NCBI GenBank assembly: GCA_016719105.1
Contig: JADKAQ010000013.1
Span: 302,639 to 366,638, forward strand
Length of the DNA stretch: 64,000 nucleotides
Reading direction: 5' to 3'
Source of the DNA: Gemmatimonadota bacterium
Lineage (GTDB): Bacteria; Gemmatimonadota; Gemmatimonadetes; Gemmatimonadales; Gemmatimonadaceae
In this document: one piece after another, positions 1-8,204 of the stretch
Numbering within the stretch: the first letter of the stretch is position 1
How the letters are laid out: every line of letters starts with the position of its first letter
Position numbers and translations under genes: made by a program
The notes under the pieces: generated by a model
What the model was told of the DNA's origin: nothing
The model's database searches: none
What the model saw: only the letters and a program-made list of their open reading frames with translations

Positions 1-697
1 GCCCCTCGAGCGGGAGCCCCAGCAACGTGCTGGCGGTCGGGTTGGCGTACAGCAACGTCCCGCGCGCGTCGATCGTGATGATCCCGCTGCGGATGTTGCG
101 GAGGATGTCGCTCGCTTCGAGGCGCACCTTCACCAGCTCGGCGGCCAGCTCCTCGGTCCCGGCGCGCGCCTCGCGCAGGCGCGCCGCGATGTACCACGAG
201 GAGAGCGCGACGACCGCAAAGACGCCGAGCTGCAGCAGCAGGGCGGCGTCGATCGGCGCTTCGGTCAGGAGGATGACGTCGCCGAAGTAGAGGACGCAGG
301 CCAGCGCCGCCGCCAGCAGCGCCCCGGTCGTCGACAGGAGGACGGCGGAGGTGGCGATCACGAGGATGTAGAGGGCCGCGAACTGCGACGCCCCGCCGCC
401 GGTGATGTGGACGACCGCGGTCACCAGGGCAAGGTCGAAGACCGCCTGGAGCGACAGAAAGGTGCGCCCAAGACTCTTCTTCCCGTCCTCGGAGTAGAGC
501 GCCGAGCCGGCGGTGAAGATCATCGCCACCGTGATCGTGAGCGAGGCGACCAGGGTGTCGCCCCGGTCGGCATCACGCCACGCGAAGACGGCGGCGAGGT
601 AGATCGCCGCCGTCATCGCCAAGCGTCCCATATAGATGGAGCGCAGCAGGCGACGCGGGTCTATGAACGATCGCGGTTCGGGATTGATCGCGGTCAC
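1..697 (-). CDS. Membrane sensor histidine kinase with PAS domain, N-terminal part (PilS-like), cut by window edge
   Basis: This is the first ~232 residues of a protein that runs leftward out of the window. Translating the minus strand gives about six hydrophobic segments (for example LAMTAAIYLAAVFAW and FAALYILVIATSAVLL), a short linker, and then the start of a PAS domain with the motif ILRNIRSGIITIDA and LLYANPTA. Six membrane helices followed by PAS is the layout of PilS/NtrB-type sensor kinases that normally pair with a sigma54 response regulator. The kinase core lies outside the window, so the class is inferred from layout. The start is uncertain: GTG at 697 is the best candidate, and I see no clear ribosome binding site. 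Confidence 0.72.
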   Translation of the reverse strand, partial: MTAINPEPRSFIDPRRLLRSIYMGRLAMTAAIYLAAVFAWRDADRGDTLVASLTITVAMIFTAGSALYSEDGKKSLGRTFLSLQAVFDLALVTAVVHITGGGASQFAALYILVIATSAVLLSTTGALLAAALACVLYFGDVILLTEAPIDAALLLQLGVFAVVALSSWYIAARLREARAGTEELAAELVKVRLEASDILRNIRSGIITIDARGTLLYANPTASTLLGLPLEG

Positions 698-926
698 GCC
701 GGTTTCGGGGCTGAACTGCCTTGCATCCTGCAACGAACGGGATGCTCGGCGGACACTCGCAAAGTGCCACCCTCAGGACGACTGGAGGCGGAACGCGTTT
801 CCCCGCATGGCGTTGAGCCTGTGGCGAAAAGCCGCGCCCCGGTTAGCGTTGAAAGGGCGCCGGCCTGATTTCGGGGGCGCTGCCGTCAGGCCCCGGCTCG
901 GGAACCTTCGCTCCTCCGTCTCCCTC

Positions 927-1754
927 GTGCACGCACCTTTCGTCAGCACTCACGCCCGCCGCCCTCGGCTCCTGGTCGCCGCCGCCTCATGGGCGGGCGC
1001 CCTCCTCGTGGCGCTCACGATGACCGGCTGTGGGGCGAGCAAGGCGTCGCCGCCGCAGCAGTCGCCGGCCGACTCGCAGTGGACGTCGTTCGCCCGCGGC
1101 CTCCCGGCCGACTCCTTCCCGGCCCCAAGCCGCCGCTTTTCGCAAATCGTCGCCCCGCGCTGGACCGACGAAACGACGCGGGATGCCGCCAACGAGGCCG
1201 AAACGGTCATGGATGCGCTCCAGCTCGTGCCGGGGATGCGCGTCGCCGACGTGGGGGCCGGCGACGGCTACTATGTCGTGCGCATGGCCCAGCGGGTGGG
1301 CGCGACCGGCCGGGTGTACGGACAGGACATCGTGCCCGAGTACCTGGCGCTGCTCGCCGACCGGGTGCGGGAGGAGCAGCTCGCCAACGTCGCGGTGGTG
1401 CGAGGTGACCCCCACGACCCACGCCTGCCGCGCGACTCGGTCGATGCGGCGATCATGATCCACATGTACCACGAGATCACGGATCCGTATGCGCTGCTCT
1501 GGAACCTGGCGCACGCGCTCAGGGACGGGGCGCAGGTGGGGATTCTCGACATGACCTTCCCGACCGACCAGCACGGGACCCCTCCGTGGCTGCTGGAGTG
1601 CGAACTGGGGGTCGTGGGCTATCGTCCCGTTCGCACGGTGGCGACCGGCGACGACGAGTACCTCGCGATCTTCCGCGCCCCGGCGGCCGACTCGCTCCCG
1701 TCGCCCACCACGATCCGCGCCCGCGTGGGGGCGGGAGCCTGCCGGCAGCGTTAG
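927..1754 (+). CDS. SAM-dependent class I methyltransferase, predicted lipoprotein
   Basis: The GTG at 927 gives a protein of 275 residues starting with an arginine-rich n-region, a hydrophobic stretch and a lipobox-like LTMTGCG, so export and lipidation are likely. The mature part carries the methyltransferase motif I VADVGAGDGYYV, an acidic residue after the next strand (YGQDIVPEY), and AIMIHMYHEI in the motif IV region. This resembles exported methyltransferases often found near respiratory or metal genes, but no substrate can be read from the sequence. The reading frame is open far upstream. I chose 927 because it gives a proper signal sequence. The stop codon TAG lies inside a GTTAGGC word (1750-1756). 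Confidence 0.75.
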   Translation: MHAPFVSTHARRPRLLVAAASWAGALLVALTMTGCGASKASPPQQSPADSQWTSFARGLPADSFPAPSRRFSQIVAPRWTDETTRDAANEAETVMDALQLVPGMRVADVGAGDGYYVVRMAQRVGATGRVYGQDIVPEYLALLADRVREEQLANVAVVRGDPHDPRLPRDSVDAAIMIHMYHEITDPYALLWNLAHALRDGAQVGILDMTFPTDQHGTPPWLLECELGVVGYRPVRTVATGDDEYLAIFRAPAADSLPSPTTIRARVGAGACRQR

Positions 1755-1802
1755 GCGCTTGCGCGTCGGCTCCCGCTCGATCGCTTCCCTTGCCCTCCCT
1801 TC

Positions 1803-3122
1803 GTGGAACCGCTTTCGCTGTCATCGCTCGGTAGCCGCCTCGCGGCCGTCGTCGTCCTCGTCCTGCTCAACGGCTTCTTCGTCATGGCGGAGTTTGCCCT
1901 GGTGGGGGCGCGTCGCTCGAAGCTGGCGGCGATGGCCGAGGCCGGGGATCGCGGCGCCCGCCGGGCACAACGGGCCCTCGCCGACCTCGATCGCTACATC
2001 TCGGGGACGCAGCTGGGCATCACCCTGGCTTCGCTCGCGTTAGGGTGGATCGGCGAGCCGGCGCTGGCCGTGGTGGTCGACCGCATGCTGGCGCAGTTCG
2101 GCATCGACGTCCCCCCCGGGATGGCGCACACCGCCGCCGGGACGATCACCGCCTTCGCGATCATCACCTTCCTGCACATCGTCCTTGGTGAGCTGGCCCC
2201 CAAGTCGGTGGCGCTGGTGATGCCCGAGCGGATCAGCGGGCTCGTGGCCCTCCCGCTCATGGCCTTCTCGAAGGTCATGTCGCCCTTCATCTGGGTGCTC
2301 AACGGGGCCGCCAACTGGTTGTTGCGACTGGCGGGTATCCGCCCGATGTCCGAGGCGCACCACGCGCACTCGCCGGAGGAGATCCGCCTCCTCGTGATGC
2401 AGGCCCGCGCCGTCGGGACGCTCAACGAGACCGACTCGGCGATGCTCGCCGGCATCTTCGACTTTGCCGCCAAGCGCGTGCACGACGTGATGCGCCCACG
2501 CACCGAGATCGTCGCCCTGCACGTCGACTCGGACGAGGCCGAAATCGCCGGCATCGTGCGCCGCGAGCGCTACTCGCGCTATCCGGTGTACGACGAGTCG
2601 CTCGACGACATCGTCGGGGTCTTCCTGTCCAAGGACCTCTGGCTGCGCGAGCCCGGTCGCCCCTTCGTGCTGCGCGAACACCTGCGCGACCCGCTCCTGA
2701 TCCCCGCGTCACGGTCGGCCGAACGCGTCCTTGACGACCTGCGTCGCACCCGGGCACAGATGGCCGTCGTCCTCGACGAGTTCGGGGGGACGGCGGGGAT
2801 CATCACGATGGAAGACCTGATCGAAGAGGTGATCGGCGACATCGCCGACGAGTACGACATGGCCTCGCGCGACGTGGTCGAGGTGGACGGCGTCCTCGAG
2901 CTCTCCGGCTCGCTGTCGCTCGTGGATGTGCGCTCCGACCATCGCCTCCCCATCCCCGAGGGCGAGTGGACCACACTCGGCGGATACGTCTTCGCGCGCC
3001 TGGGGCACGTCCCCAAGCTCGGGGAGCGTGCGTCGTACCCGGGAGGCGAGTTGGAGGTGATGGCCATGGACAAACGACGCGTAGCTGCTGTGCGCGTACA
3101 CCGCACCCCTACCCCACGCTGA
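1803..3122 (+). CDS. CNNM/DUF21-CBS-CorC membrane protein (HlyC/CorC family)
   Basis: A 439-residue protein with the classic three-part layout. An N-terminal DUF21/CNNM transmembrane domain (about residues 5-190) contains SGTQLGITLASLALGWIGEP. A tandem CBS pair (about 210-335) has RERYSRYPVYDESLDDIVG and VVLDEFGGTAGIITMEDL. A CorC_HlyC C-terminal domain (about 350-435) contains WTTLGGYVFARLGHVP. Such proteins are inner-membrane proteins linked to Mg2+ or Co2+ transport and tolerance, and the CBS pair usually binds adenine nucleotides. The start is a GTG 49 bases after the methyltransferase stop, so co-transcription is plausible. A GTTAGG word falls in the ALGW codons. Confidence 0.9.
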   Translation: MEPLSLSSLGSRLAAVVVLVLLNGFFVMAEFALVGARRSKLAAMAEAGDRGARRAQRALADLDRYISGTQLGITLASLALGWIGEPALAVVVDRMLAQFGIDVPPGMAHTAAGTITAFAIITFLHIVLGELAPKSVALVMPERISGLVALPLMAFSKVMSPFIWVLNGAANWLLRLAGIRPMSEAHHAHSPEEIRLLVMQARAVGTLNETDSAMLAGIFDFAAKRVHDVMRPRTEIVALHVDSDEAEIAGIVRRERYSRYPVYDESLDDIVGVFLSKDLWLREPGRPFVLREHLRDPLLIPASRSAERVLDDLRRTRAQMAVVLDEFGGTAGIITMEDLIEEVIGDIADEYDMASRDVVEVDGVLELSGSLSLVDVRSDHRLPIPEGEWTTLGGYVFARLGHVPKLGERASYPGGELEVMAMDKRRVAAVRVHRTPTPR

Positions 3123-3132
3123 CGTCCCCCCC

Positions 3133-3705
3133 ATGCCCGCCGCCAAGTCGCCCCGCGATTCGTCTGCCGCCGCCGCGCGCCCGAAGGCACCGTCGCCAAG
3201 GCCGCCCAAGCCGCTCACGCCGCCCAAGTCCCCGAGGCCTGCTGCGCCGCGTGCGCCCCGCCCCGGCGACGACACCCCCGACGGCGACCTGGTCATCGAC
3301 GCGCGCCACGTGATCCCGCGCCGCGAACTGTCGGCGCGCGCCTCGCGGGCCGGCGGGGCCGGCGGACAGCACGTGAACACCTCGTCCACGCGCGTCGAGG
3401 TCCTCTGGAACCCCGCCACGTCGCGTGCCCTGGCCGACGACGAGCGGGCCCGCGTGACCGAGAAGCTGGCCGCGCGTCTCGATGCCGAGGGGCGCGTGCG
3501 CGTGGTGGCGAGCGACACCAGGAGCCAGAAGCAGAACCGGGAACTGGCCGAGTTGCGCCTGGCGGAGCTCGTGAAGCGTGCGCTCGCCGTCCCGCGCAAG
3601 CGCAAGGCGACGCGCCCGACGCGCGCCTCGGAGGAGCGGCGGCTCGACGACAAGCGGCGCGACTCGCACAAGAAGCAGGAGCGCCGGCAACGGAACTGGG
3701 ACTGA
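3133..3705 (+). CDS. arfB: Peptidyl-tRNA hydrolase ArfB (class I release-factor domain, ribosome rescue)
   Basis: The protein has 190 residues. After a Pro/Lys/Ala-rich N-terminal extension of about 50 residues, the release-factor core contains the catalytic GGQ in RAGGAGGQHVNTSSTRVE, followed by the SDTRSQKQNRE motif typical of YaeJ/ArfB. The C-terminal tail is strongly basic (KKQERRQRNWD), as needed for ArfB to insert into the empty mRNA channel of stalled ribosomes. It starts 10 bases after the CorC-type gene and is likely in its operon. The N-terminal extension is longer than in E. coli ArfB (140 residues), so an internal start is possible. Confidence 0.88.
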   Translation: MPAAKSPRDSSAAAARPKAPSPRPPKPLTPPKSPRPAAPRAPRPGDDTPDGDLVIDARHVIPRRELSARASRAGGAGGQHVNTSSTRVEVLWNPATSRALADDERARVTEKLAARLDAEGRVRVVASDTRSQKQNRELAELRLAELVKRALAVPRKRKATRPTRASEERRLDDKRRDSHKKQERRQRNWD

Positions 3706-3727
3706 GGCGACGCGGAGGCACGCGCAC

Positions 3728-4193
3728 ATGTGCGGACTCTTCACATCGGCGCCCTTCCACGACGACGCGCTCGGTACGTTCGAGCGGTCGGGAGGGCTCT
3801 GGGTGGGAGCAGCTGATGCTCGCCCCGCACGGTCGCGTGACGTTGCGGCTGGCCGGCGATCGCAAGGCGCCCCACCCCGAGGCACTGGCCGCCGCGCGCG
3901 CGCTCCCCGCGCGCTACGCGACGGCGCTCCCGGTCATCGCCGCTGCCCTCTTCGAGCATCTCGAACCGTACCGCGACGCTGAGGCCCCTGGCGACGACGC
4001 GGACTGTGACCTCTCGGCGATTGCTGCCGCTGCCGATGTGTGGCCCCGCGTCGCGGTTCCGTACGTGACTGTCGACCCCAGCGTTCGCGGCTTCGACGCC
4101 GACGTGGCGTACCGTGTGCCGTGGGATGAGGAGCACACGCTGGGGGCGCGCCTGGCAGGGGGCGCATTGGTGGAGCTCTGCGGGAGCGTCTAG
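3728..4193 (+). pseudogene. Conserved hypothetical protein split by a single-base frameshift
   Basis: Two frames each hold half of what looks like one small domain. ATG at 3728 reads FHDDALGTFERSGGLWVG. The next frame continues EQLMLAPHGRVTLRLAGD and ends with VPWDEEHTLGARLAGG and ELCGSV. The switch falls in the G-rich stretch near 3803-3812 (ctctgggtgggagcag). Removing one G restores a single frame: 3728-4193 is 466 bases, one more than a multiple of three, giving about 154 residues. The family is a conserved one of unknown function (the WDEEHTLG ending is its clearest mark). I cannot tell a true mutation from a sequencing error. Confidence 0.55.
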
Positions 4194-4223
4194 GCCGCGT
4201 GCCTCACGTCGGGTGACTGCGGA

Positions 4224-5759
4224 TCAGTTCGTCCCCTTCGCACTCCGCGTCGACTGCACGAAGCGCGCGATGTCCCCCTTGAGCTGCTTGAGCAGCGCCG
4301 GATGGATGTACATCATGTGCCCCCCTTCGTAGTACGTGAGCGACACGCGCGCCCGGTACGACGGCTCCATCCCCAGGTGGTCGAAGGTGTACTCGGTGGC
4401 GGCAAAGGGCGTCGCGAAGTCGTAGTAGCCGTTGGCCACCATCACCTTGAGATACGGATTGCGCGCCATCGCCGAGCGCAGGTCCTCCACCATGTTGAGG
4501 TAGCGATTGCTGTACGGCGCGTAATCCCACGGTTGCACCTGGCCGCTGGTGTAGTACGGCAGCTCCGACTCCCACTTCAGCTCGCGGCGCACGTAGTCCA
4601 GGAAGAGTGCCGTGTACGGACCGCCTAACGCCTGGTTGGACGGATCGTACTCCTGGTCCTCGCCGGCCGCGTCGGCGTCCACGCCGGTGTAGCGCCCGTC
4701 GAGCCGACCGATGTGCACACCGCGGTCACGCAGCAGCTCCTTCCGGAAGCGCTGGTCGCTCACCCGCAGGTTGGCGCGCTCGATGAACGCCGGGTCGAGT
4801 CCCGAATAGCGCGCGACCTTCCGCACGATGGCGGCGCGCTCCTCGCCTTGCAGGCGCGTCCCCTTCACCAGCGCCGACAGATACTCGCCAAAGGCGAACG
4901 CCCGCGATTCGGCGACCGCCTGCTCGAGCCCCTTGGCCTGCAGGTCGGCTGGCAGCTTCCGGTGATACCACGCCGAGGCGGTGAACGAGGGGAGGAAGTT
5001 GGCGTACGGGTAGTCGTTCCCCGGCACGTATCCCTTCGACTGGTAGTCGAGTACCGACGACACGAGGACGATCCCGTTGAGCTCCATCCCGTGCCGGTTC
5101 TGCAACTCGGCGGAGAGCCCGGCAGAGCGCATCGTGCCATACGACTCGCCCAGCAGGTACTTGGGCGACGGCCAGCGATTGAACCTGGTGGTGAAGAGCC
5201 GGATGAACTCGGCCACCGATTGCACGTCGCCGCGCACGCCGAGGAATGGACGCGGGTCTTCCCCTTCCACGGCGCGCGAGTAGCCCGTCTGCACGGGGTC
5301 GATCAGCACGACGTCGGTCACGTCGAGCGGCGACTCTTCGTTGTCGACGAGCGTGTAGGGGGGCGCCGGCTGGAAACCGTCGGTCGCCATCTGCACGCGC
5401 TTGGGCCCCATGAGCCCCATGTGCAGCCAGATGGACGGAGAGCCTGGTCCGCCGTTGTAGGTGTACGTGATGGGGCGCGCCTTCATATCCTCGCCGTCCT
5501 TGCGATAGTACGTGAAGAAGATCTGGGCGCGCGGTTTGCCCGCCGCCGAGCGCAGCACCAGCCGCCCGACCGTCGCGGTATAGCGGATCTCGGCCCCTCC
5601 GATGCGCGCCACGTGCGAGGTCTCGACGAAACGTTCGGCGGTGTCGGCCGCCGCTGGCCGTGCGGGAACGGCGGCGGTCGCGGCGGCCGGCGCCGACGGG
5701 CGCGCCTGGGCCCCAAGGCTGCCGGCAAGGAGGAGCGAACAGACGGCGGTGCGCATCAT
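4224..5759 (-). CDS. Secreted serine carboxypeptidase (peptidase family S10)
   Basis: A 511-residue exported protein. A signal peptide (TAVCSLLLAGSLGAQA) is followed by an Ala/Pro-rich linker and then an alpha/beta-hydrolase core. The S10 oxyanion segment YTYNGGPGSPSIW lies near residue 100. The nucleophile is in LLGESYGTM (Ser about 206), the acid in ANGYYDFATPF, and the histidine in YEGGHMMYIHP near the C-terminus. All three catalytic positions are intact, so I expect an active periplasmic or outer-membrane-associated carboxypeptidase. ATG ATG at the 5' end leaves two adjacent start choices. It is transcribed divergently from the gene at 5903. Confidence 0.9.
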   Translation of the reverse strand: MMRTAVCSLLLAGSLGAQARPSAPAAATAAVPARPAAADTAERFVETSHVARIGGAEIRYTATVGRLVLRSAAGKPRAQIFFTYYRKDGEDMKARPITYTYNGGPGSPSIWLHMGLMGPKRVQMATDGFQPAPPYTLVDNEESPLDVTDVVLIDPVQTGYSRAVEGEDPRPFLGVRGDVQSVAEFIRLFTTRFNRWPSPKYLLGESYGTMRSAGLSAELQNRHGMELNGIVLVSSVLDYQSKGYVPGNDYPYANFLPSFTASAWYHRKLPADLQAKGLEQAVAESRAFAFGEYLSALVKGTRLQGEERAAIVRKVARYSGLDPAFIERANLRVSDQRFRKELLRDRGVHIGRLDGRYTGVDADAAGEDQEYDPSNQALGGPYTALFLDYVRRELKWESELPYYTSGQVQPWDYAPYSNRYLNMVEDLRSAMARNPYLKVMVANGYYDFATPFAATEYTFDHLGMEPSYRARVSLTYYEGGHMMYIHPALLKQLKGDIARFVQSTRSAKGTN

Positions 5760-5902
5760 CGTGGGAAGACGAGAGTTTGGGGGGCGAGCCGACGGACGGT
5801 GGCTCGTCGAGGGTTACGTGCGGCGCCCGTGCGCTGTTGGAGCCTGTCGACCGGGCAAGAAACGTCAAGCCGCACGACACGGCAGGCGACATATTGGCGG
5901 CC

Positions 5903-6316
5903 ATGAAATCCACGCGTGTTCGCTGGCCCGCCGCCCTGGCCGGGGCCATCATCGCCGAGGTCGCACAGGTGGCAGCGGCCTTCGCATGGGTCGCCATCTA
6001 CAGCTACGCCATCAATCCCGGGCAGCCGGTCGCGACCTACGAACACTACGCGCAGCTGTCGGGGCCTTGGGTCTCCGTCGTGGCGGGGGGGCCGATCTTC
6101 TACCTCGCGAGCCGACGGGTGGCGAAGAACACCCCGACCGCGCTCGCCCTCTTCGGCATCTTCTTCGTGCTCGATCTCGGGCTCCTGCTCGCCTCGTCGC
6201 AGAACGGCACCGCGGCCCCGTGGGCGATGGCGTCGCTGAGCTACTCCACCAAGCTCGTTGCGTGTTACCTCGGCGGTGCCCACGCGCAGCGCGCAGGTGG
6301 GGGCGCGATCGCTTGA
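5903..6316 (+). CDS. Four-helix membrane protein of unknown function
   Basis: ATG at 5903 gives 137 residues with four hydrophobic segments: AALAGAIIAEVAQVAAAFAW, VSVVAGGPIFYLASR, ALALFGIFFVLDLGLLLA and a weaker C-terminal one around YSTKLVACYLGG. I do not recognise a family with confidence. The stop TGA overlaps the probable TTG start of the AraC-type gene that follows (6313), so the two are probably translated together and the membrane protein may be controlled by or work with that regulator. Confidence 0.6.
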   Translation: MKSTRVRWPAALAGAIIAEVAQVAAAFAWVAIYSYAINPGQPVATYEHYAQLSGPWVSVVAGGPIFYLASRRVAKNTPTALALFGIFFVLDLGLLLASSQNGTAAPWAMASLSYSTKLVACYLGGAHAQRAGGGAIA

Positions 6317-7245
6317 GCGTGCGTCGGCGCGATGAAACGCCCGAGCGATCGTCCGGACGATTCGTCGAGCTGCTGCCGTTGCTCGTTCACATCCAGGCGC
6401 ACCTCGAAGACGATCTCGACCTGACCACGCTCGCACGACACGCGGGGCACTCTCCGTCGCATCTGCATCGGGTATTCAGCGCTGCCGTCGGCGAAACGCC
6501 GCGGCAGTACGTGTCGCGCCTTCGACTGGAGCGTGCGGCGTTCCGCCTGCTCGTACACGACGCCAGCATCCTCTCCATCGCGCTGGACTGCGGCTTCGAC
6601 CGGCACGAGACGTTCACCCGGGCCTTTCGGCGACGATTTCATCGAACGCCGAGCGAGTACCGCACCTGGGCGCAGCGCCACGTCATCGCCCGTGCGGCCG
6701 TCGACCGTTCGCCCCCGCAGCGTTCGTCACCGGCGCGCGAGCCGGCGCATCCCGACGCCTTCGCGCTCTCCACCACCACGGTGCGTCGCCTGCGTCCGGT
6801 GCACCTCGCGTTCGTGCGGCACCTCGGCCCTTACGAAGCCGTGCCGGACACGATCTTCGAGGCGCTGGAACGGTGGGCCACGCGCGTTCGGCTGCGGGGG
6901 CCGCGTATCTGGATGGGGATTGGCCATGACGCCCCCCTCACCACGCGCGCGAGCCAGCGACGCTTCGATGCCGCGCTGGTCGTCCCTGCCCCGTTTGCAC
7001 CTGACGGCCGCGTCGCCTATCAGGCGCTGCCGGGCGGCGACTTCGCCGTGACGACGCATGCCGGGAGCTTCGACACGCTCCCGGCCGCCTACGCGACGAT
7101 CTTCCCACGCGTCACGACGCTGCGCGGCTTTGACCTCGTCGGGCTCCCCGCCGTGGAGATCTACCATGCCTCGGCGATCCGGACGCGAGACCGGTTGCCG
7201 CACACCGACATCTGCTTGCCGGTGCGTCGCCGCGGAGTGCGTTAG
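6313..7245 (+). CDS. AraC-family regulator with C-terminal GyrI-like ligand domain
   Basis: About 310 residues. An AraC-type double helix-turn-helix comes first (about residues 15-125): TTLARHAGHSPSHLHRVF, then LSIALDCGFDRHETFTRAFR and FHRTPSEYR. A GyrI-like/effector-binding domain follows (about 155-305): RPVHLAFVRHLGPYEAVP, GGDFAVTTHAGSFDTLP and FDLVGLPAVEIYH. This Rob/SoxS-like layout usually senses small hydrophobic or drug-like molecules. The start is most likely TTG 6313 (a G-rich stretch lies about 10 bases upstream and the codon overlaps the previous stop) or GTG 6319. The gene ends inside a GTTAGGC word at 7241. Confidence 0.85.
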   Translation: MSVRRRDETPERSSGRFVELLPLLVHIQAHLEDDLDLTTLARHAGHSPSHLHRVFSAAVGETPRQYVSRLRLERAAFRLLVHDASILSIALDCGFDRHETFTRAFRRRFHRTPSEYRTWAQRHVIARAAVDRSPPQRSSPAREPAHPDAFALSTTTVRRLRPVHLAFVRHLGPYEAVPDTIFEALERWATRVRLRGPRIWMGIGHDAPLTTRASQRRFDAALVVPAPFAPDGRVAYQALPGGDFAVTTHAGSFDTLPAAYATIFPRVTTLRGFDLVGLPAVEIYHASAIRTRDRLPHTDICLPVRRRGVR

Positions 7246-7312
7246 GCCGTCCGCCGGCGTTGATCGAGAGTGAACTGAACCGCCCAGAACGCGGCGGCTC
7301 CCCAGCGTCCCC

Positions 7313-7341
7313 TTGCACGCCAGCGTTCCATCTTGTACACT
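7313..7341 (+). promoter_or_regulatory. Sigma70-type promoter of the arsR-SRPBCC-hydrolase operon
   Basis: TTGCAC at 7313-7318 and TACACT at 7336-7341 are separated by exactly 17 bases and match the -35 and -10 consensus well. The predicted transcription start, about 7 bases after the -10 box, falls on or beside the ATG at 7349, which implies a leaderless or nearly leaderless mRNA. Confidence 0.65.
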
Positions 7342-7356
7342 GAACCATATGGTTCA
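7341..7356. promoter_or_regulatory. Perfect 16-bp palindromic operator over the arsR start codon
   Basis: TGAACCATATGGTTCA is a perfect 16-base palindrome that begins at the last base of the -10 box and contains the start codon. ArsR-family repressors bind such palindromes and usually repress their own operon, so this is probably the autoregulatory site. Confidence 0.65.
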
Positions 7357-7714
7357 GTTTCACCAGGCCAACTTCGATGCTGCGTTCGGCGCCCTCTCGG
7401 ACGCCACCCGACGCGGTGTCCTGGAGCAACTCGGGCGTGCGGACGCGTCGATCTCGGCGCTTGCCCAGCGGTTCCAGATGACCCTCACGGGCATGAAGAA
7501 GCATGTCGACGTGCTGGAGCAGGCGGGGCTCGTCACCACGGAGAAGGTCGGACGGGTACGCATCTGCCGGCTCGGCCGATGCGGTTTGCAGGAAGAGGCG
7601 GAGTGGATCGAACGGTACCGCCAGCTCTGGAGCGAACGCTTTGACGAGTTGGACCGGGTTGTGGGGAACCTGAAACGAGAGGAACGCGACGATGGACGAA
7701 CGAAAAGACGGTGA
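7349..7714 (+). CDS. ArsR/SmtB-family winged-helix repressor
   Basis: A 121-residue protein. AFGALSDATRRGVLEQL opens the winged helix, ISALAQRFQMTLTGMKKHVD is the recognition region and GLVTTEKVGRVRICRL is the wing. No metal-binding ELCVCDL-type cysteine cluster is present, so this belongs to the non-metal subgroup that is commonly paired with an SRPBCC gene, as it is here. A longer frame starts at 7313, but the promoter overlaps it, so ATG 7349 is chosen. Its 3' end overlaps the next gene by 23 bases. Confidence 0.9.
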   Translation: MVQFHQANFDAAFGALSDATRRGVLEQLGRADASISALAQRFQMTLTGMKKHVDVLEQAGLVTTEKVGRVRICRLGRCGLQEEAEWIERYRQLWSERFDELDRVVGNLKREERDDGRTKRR

Positions 7715-8204
7715 CGGCGCCCCAACCCAGGAGCGGCCCACGGTGGAACGAAGGGGCGAGCGCGAACTCGTCGTCACGCGAACCATCAACGGTCCGGCGC
7801 GCCTCGTGTTCGAGGCCTTTACCAAGGCCGAACTCTTCAGGCAGTGGTGGGTGCCCAGATCGTTTGGTCTGAGCATGCTGTCCTGCGTGATGGATGTTCG
7901 TGTGGGAGGCGAGTACCGAGTGGTCTTTCCCTACGAGGATTCGACCATGGAGTTCTTCGGCACGTACGTGGAAGTGGTCCCCGATTCGCGTCTCGTGTGG
8001 ACCAACGAGGAAAGCGATGGCGGCGTGACCGTCACGACGGTGACGTTCGATGAAGTCGACGGCAGAACGGTGGTGGCGGTGCACGATCTCTATCCCTCGA
8101 AGGACGCGGCCGATGCCGCCGCCGGATCTACCGGCGCGATGCCTGAGGCGCTCGAACAACTCGACGAACTGCTCGTCGGCCTGGGATCGACAAACGCGGA
8201 ATGA
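7692..8204 (+). CDS. SRPBCC / AHSA1-like ligand-binding protein
   Basis: A 170-residue START/SRPBCC-fold protein. The family signature runs VVTRTINGPARLVFEAFT, FRQWWVPRSFG, MDVRVGGEYRVVF and FFGTYVEVVPDSRLVWTNE, with a C-terminal helix ALEQLDELLVGL. ArsR-SRPBCC pairs are very common, and the second protein is thought to bind a hydrophobic ligand. No enzymatic function can be assigned. It overlaps arsR upstream, and its stop overlaps the hydrolase start (ATGA at 8201-8204), so all three genes should be translated from one transcript. Confidence 0.85.
   Translation: MDERKDGDGAPTQERPTVERRGERELVVTRTINGPARLVFEAFTKAELFRQWWVPRSFGLSMLSCVMDVRVGGEYRVVFPYEDSTMEFFGTYVEVVPDSRLVWTNEESDGGVTVTTVTFDEVDGRTVVAVHDLYPSKDAADAAAGSTGAMPEALEQLDELLVGLGSTNAE

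Noticed and set aside
4713..5906. A 397-codon plus-strand frame
   Set aside because: Antisense to the S10 peptidase, His/Arg/Pro-rich, no family.
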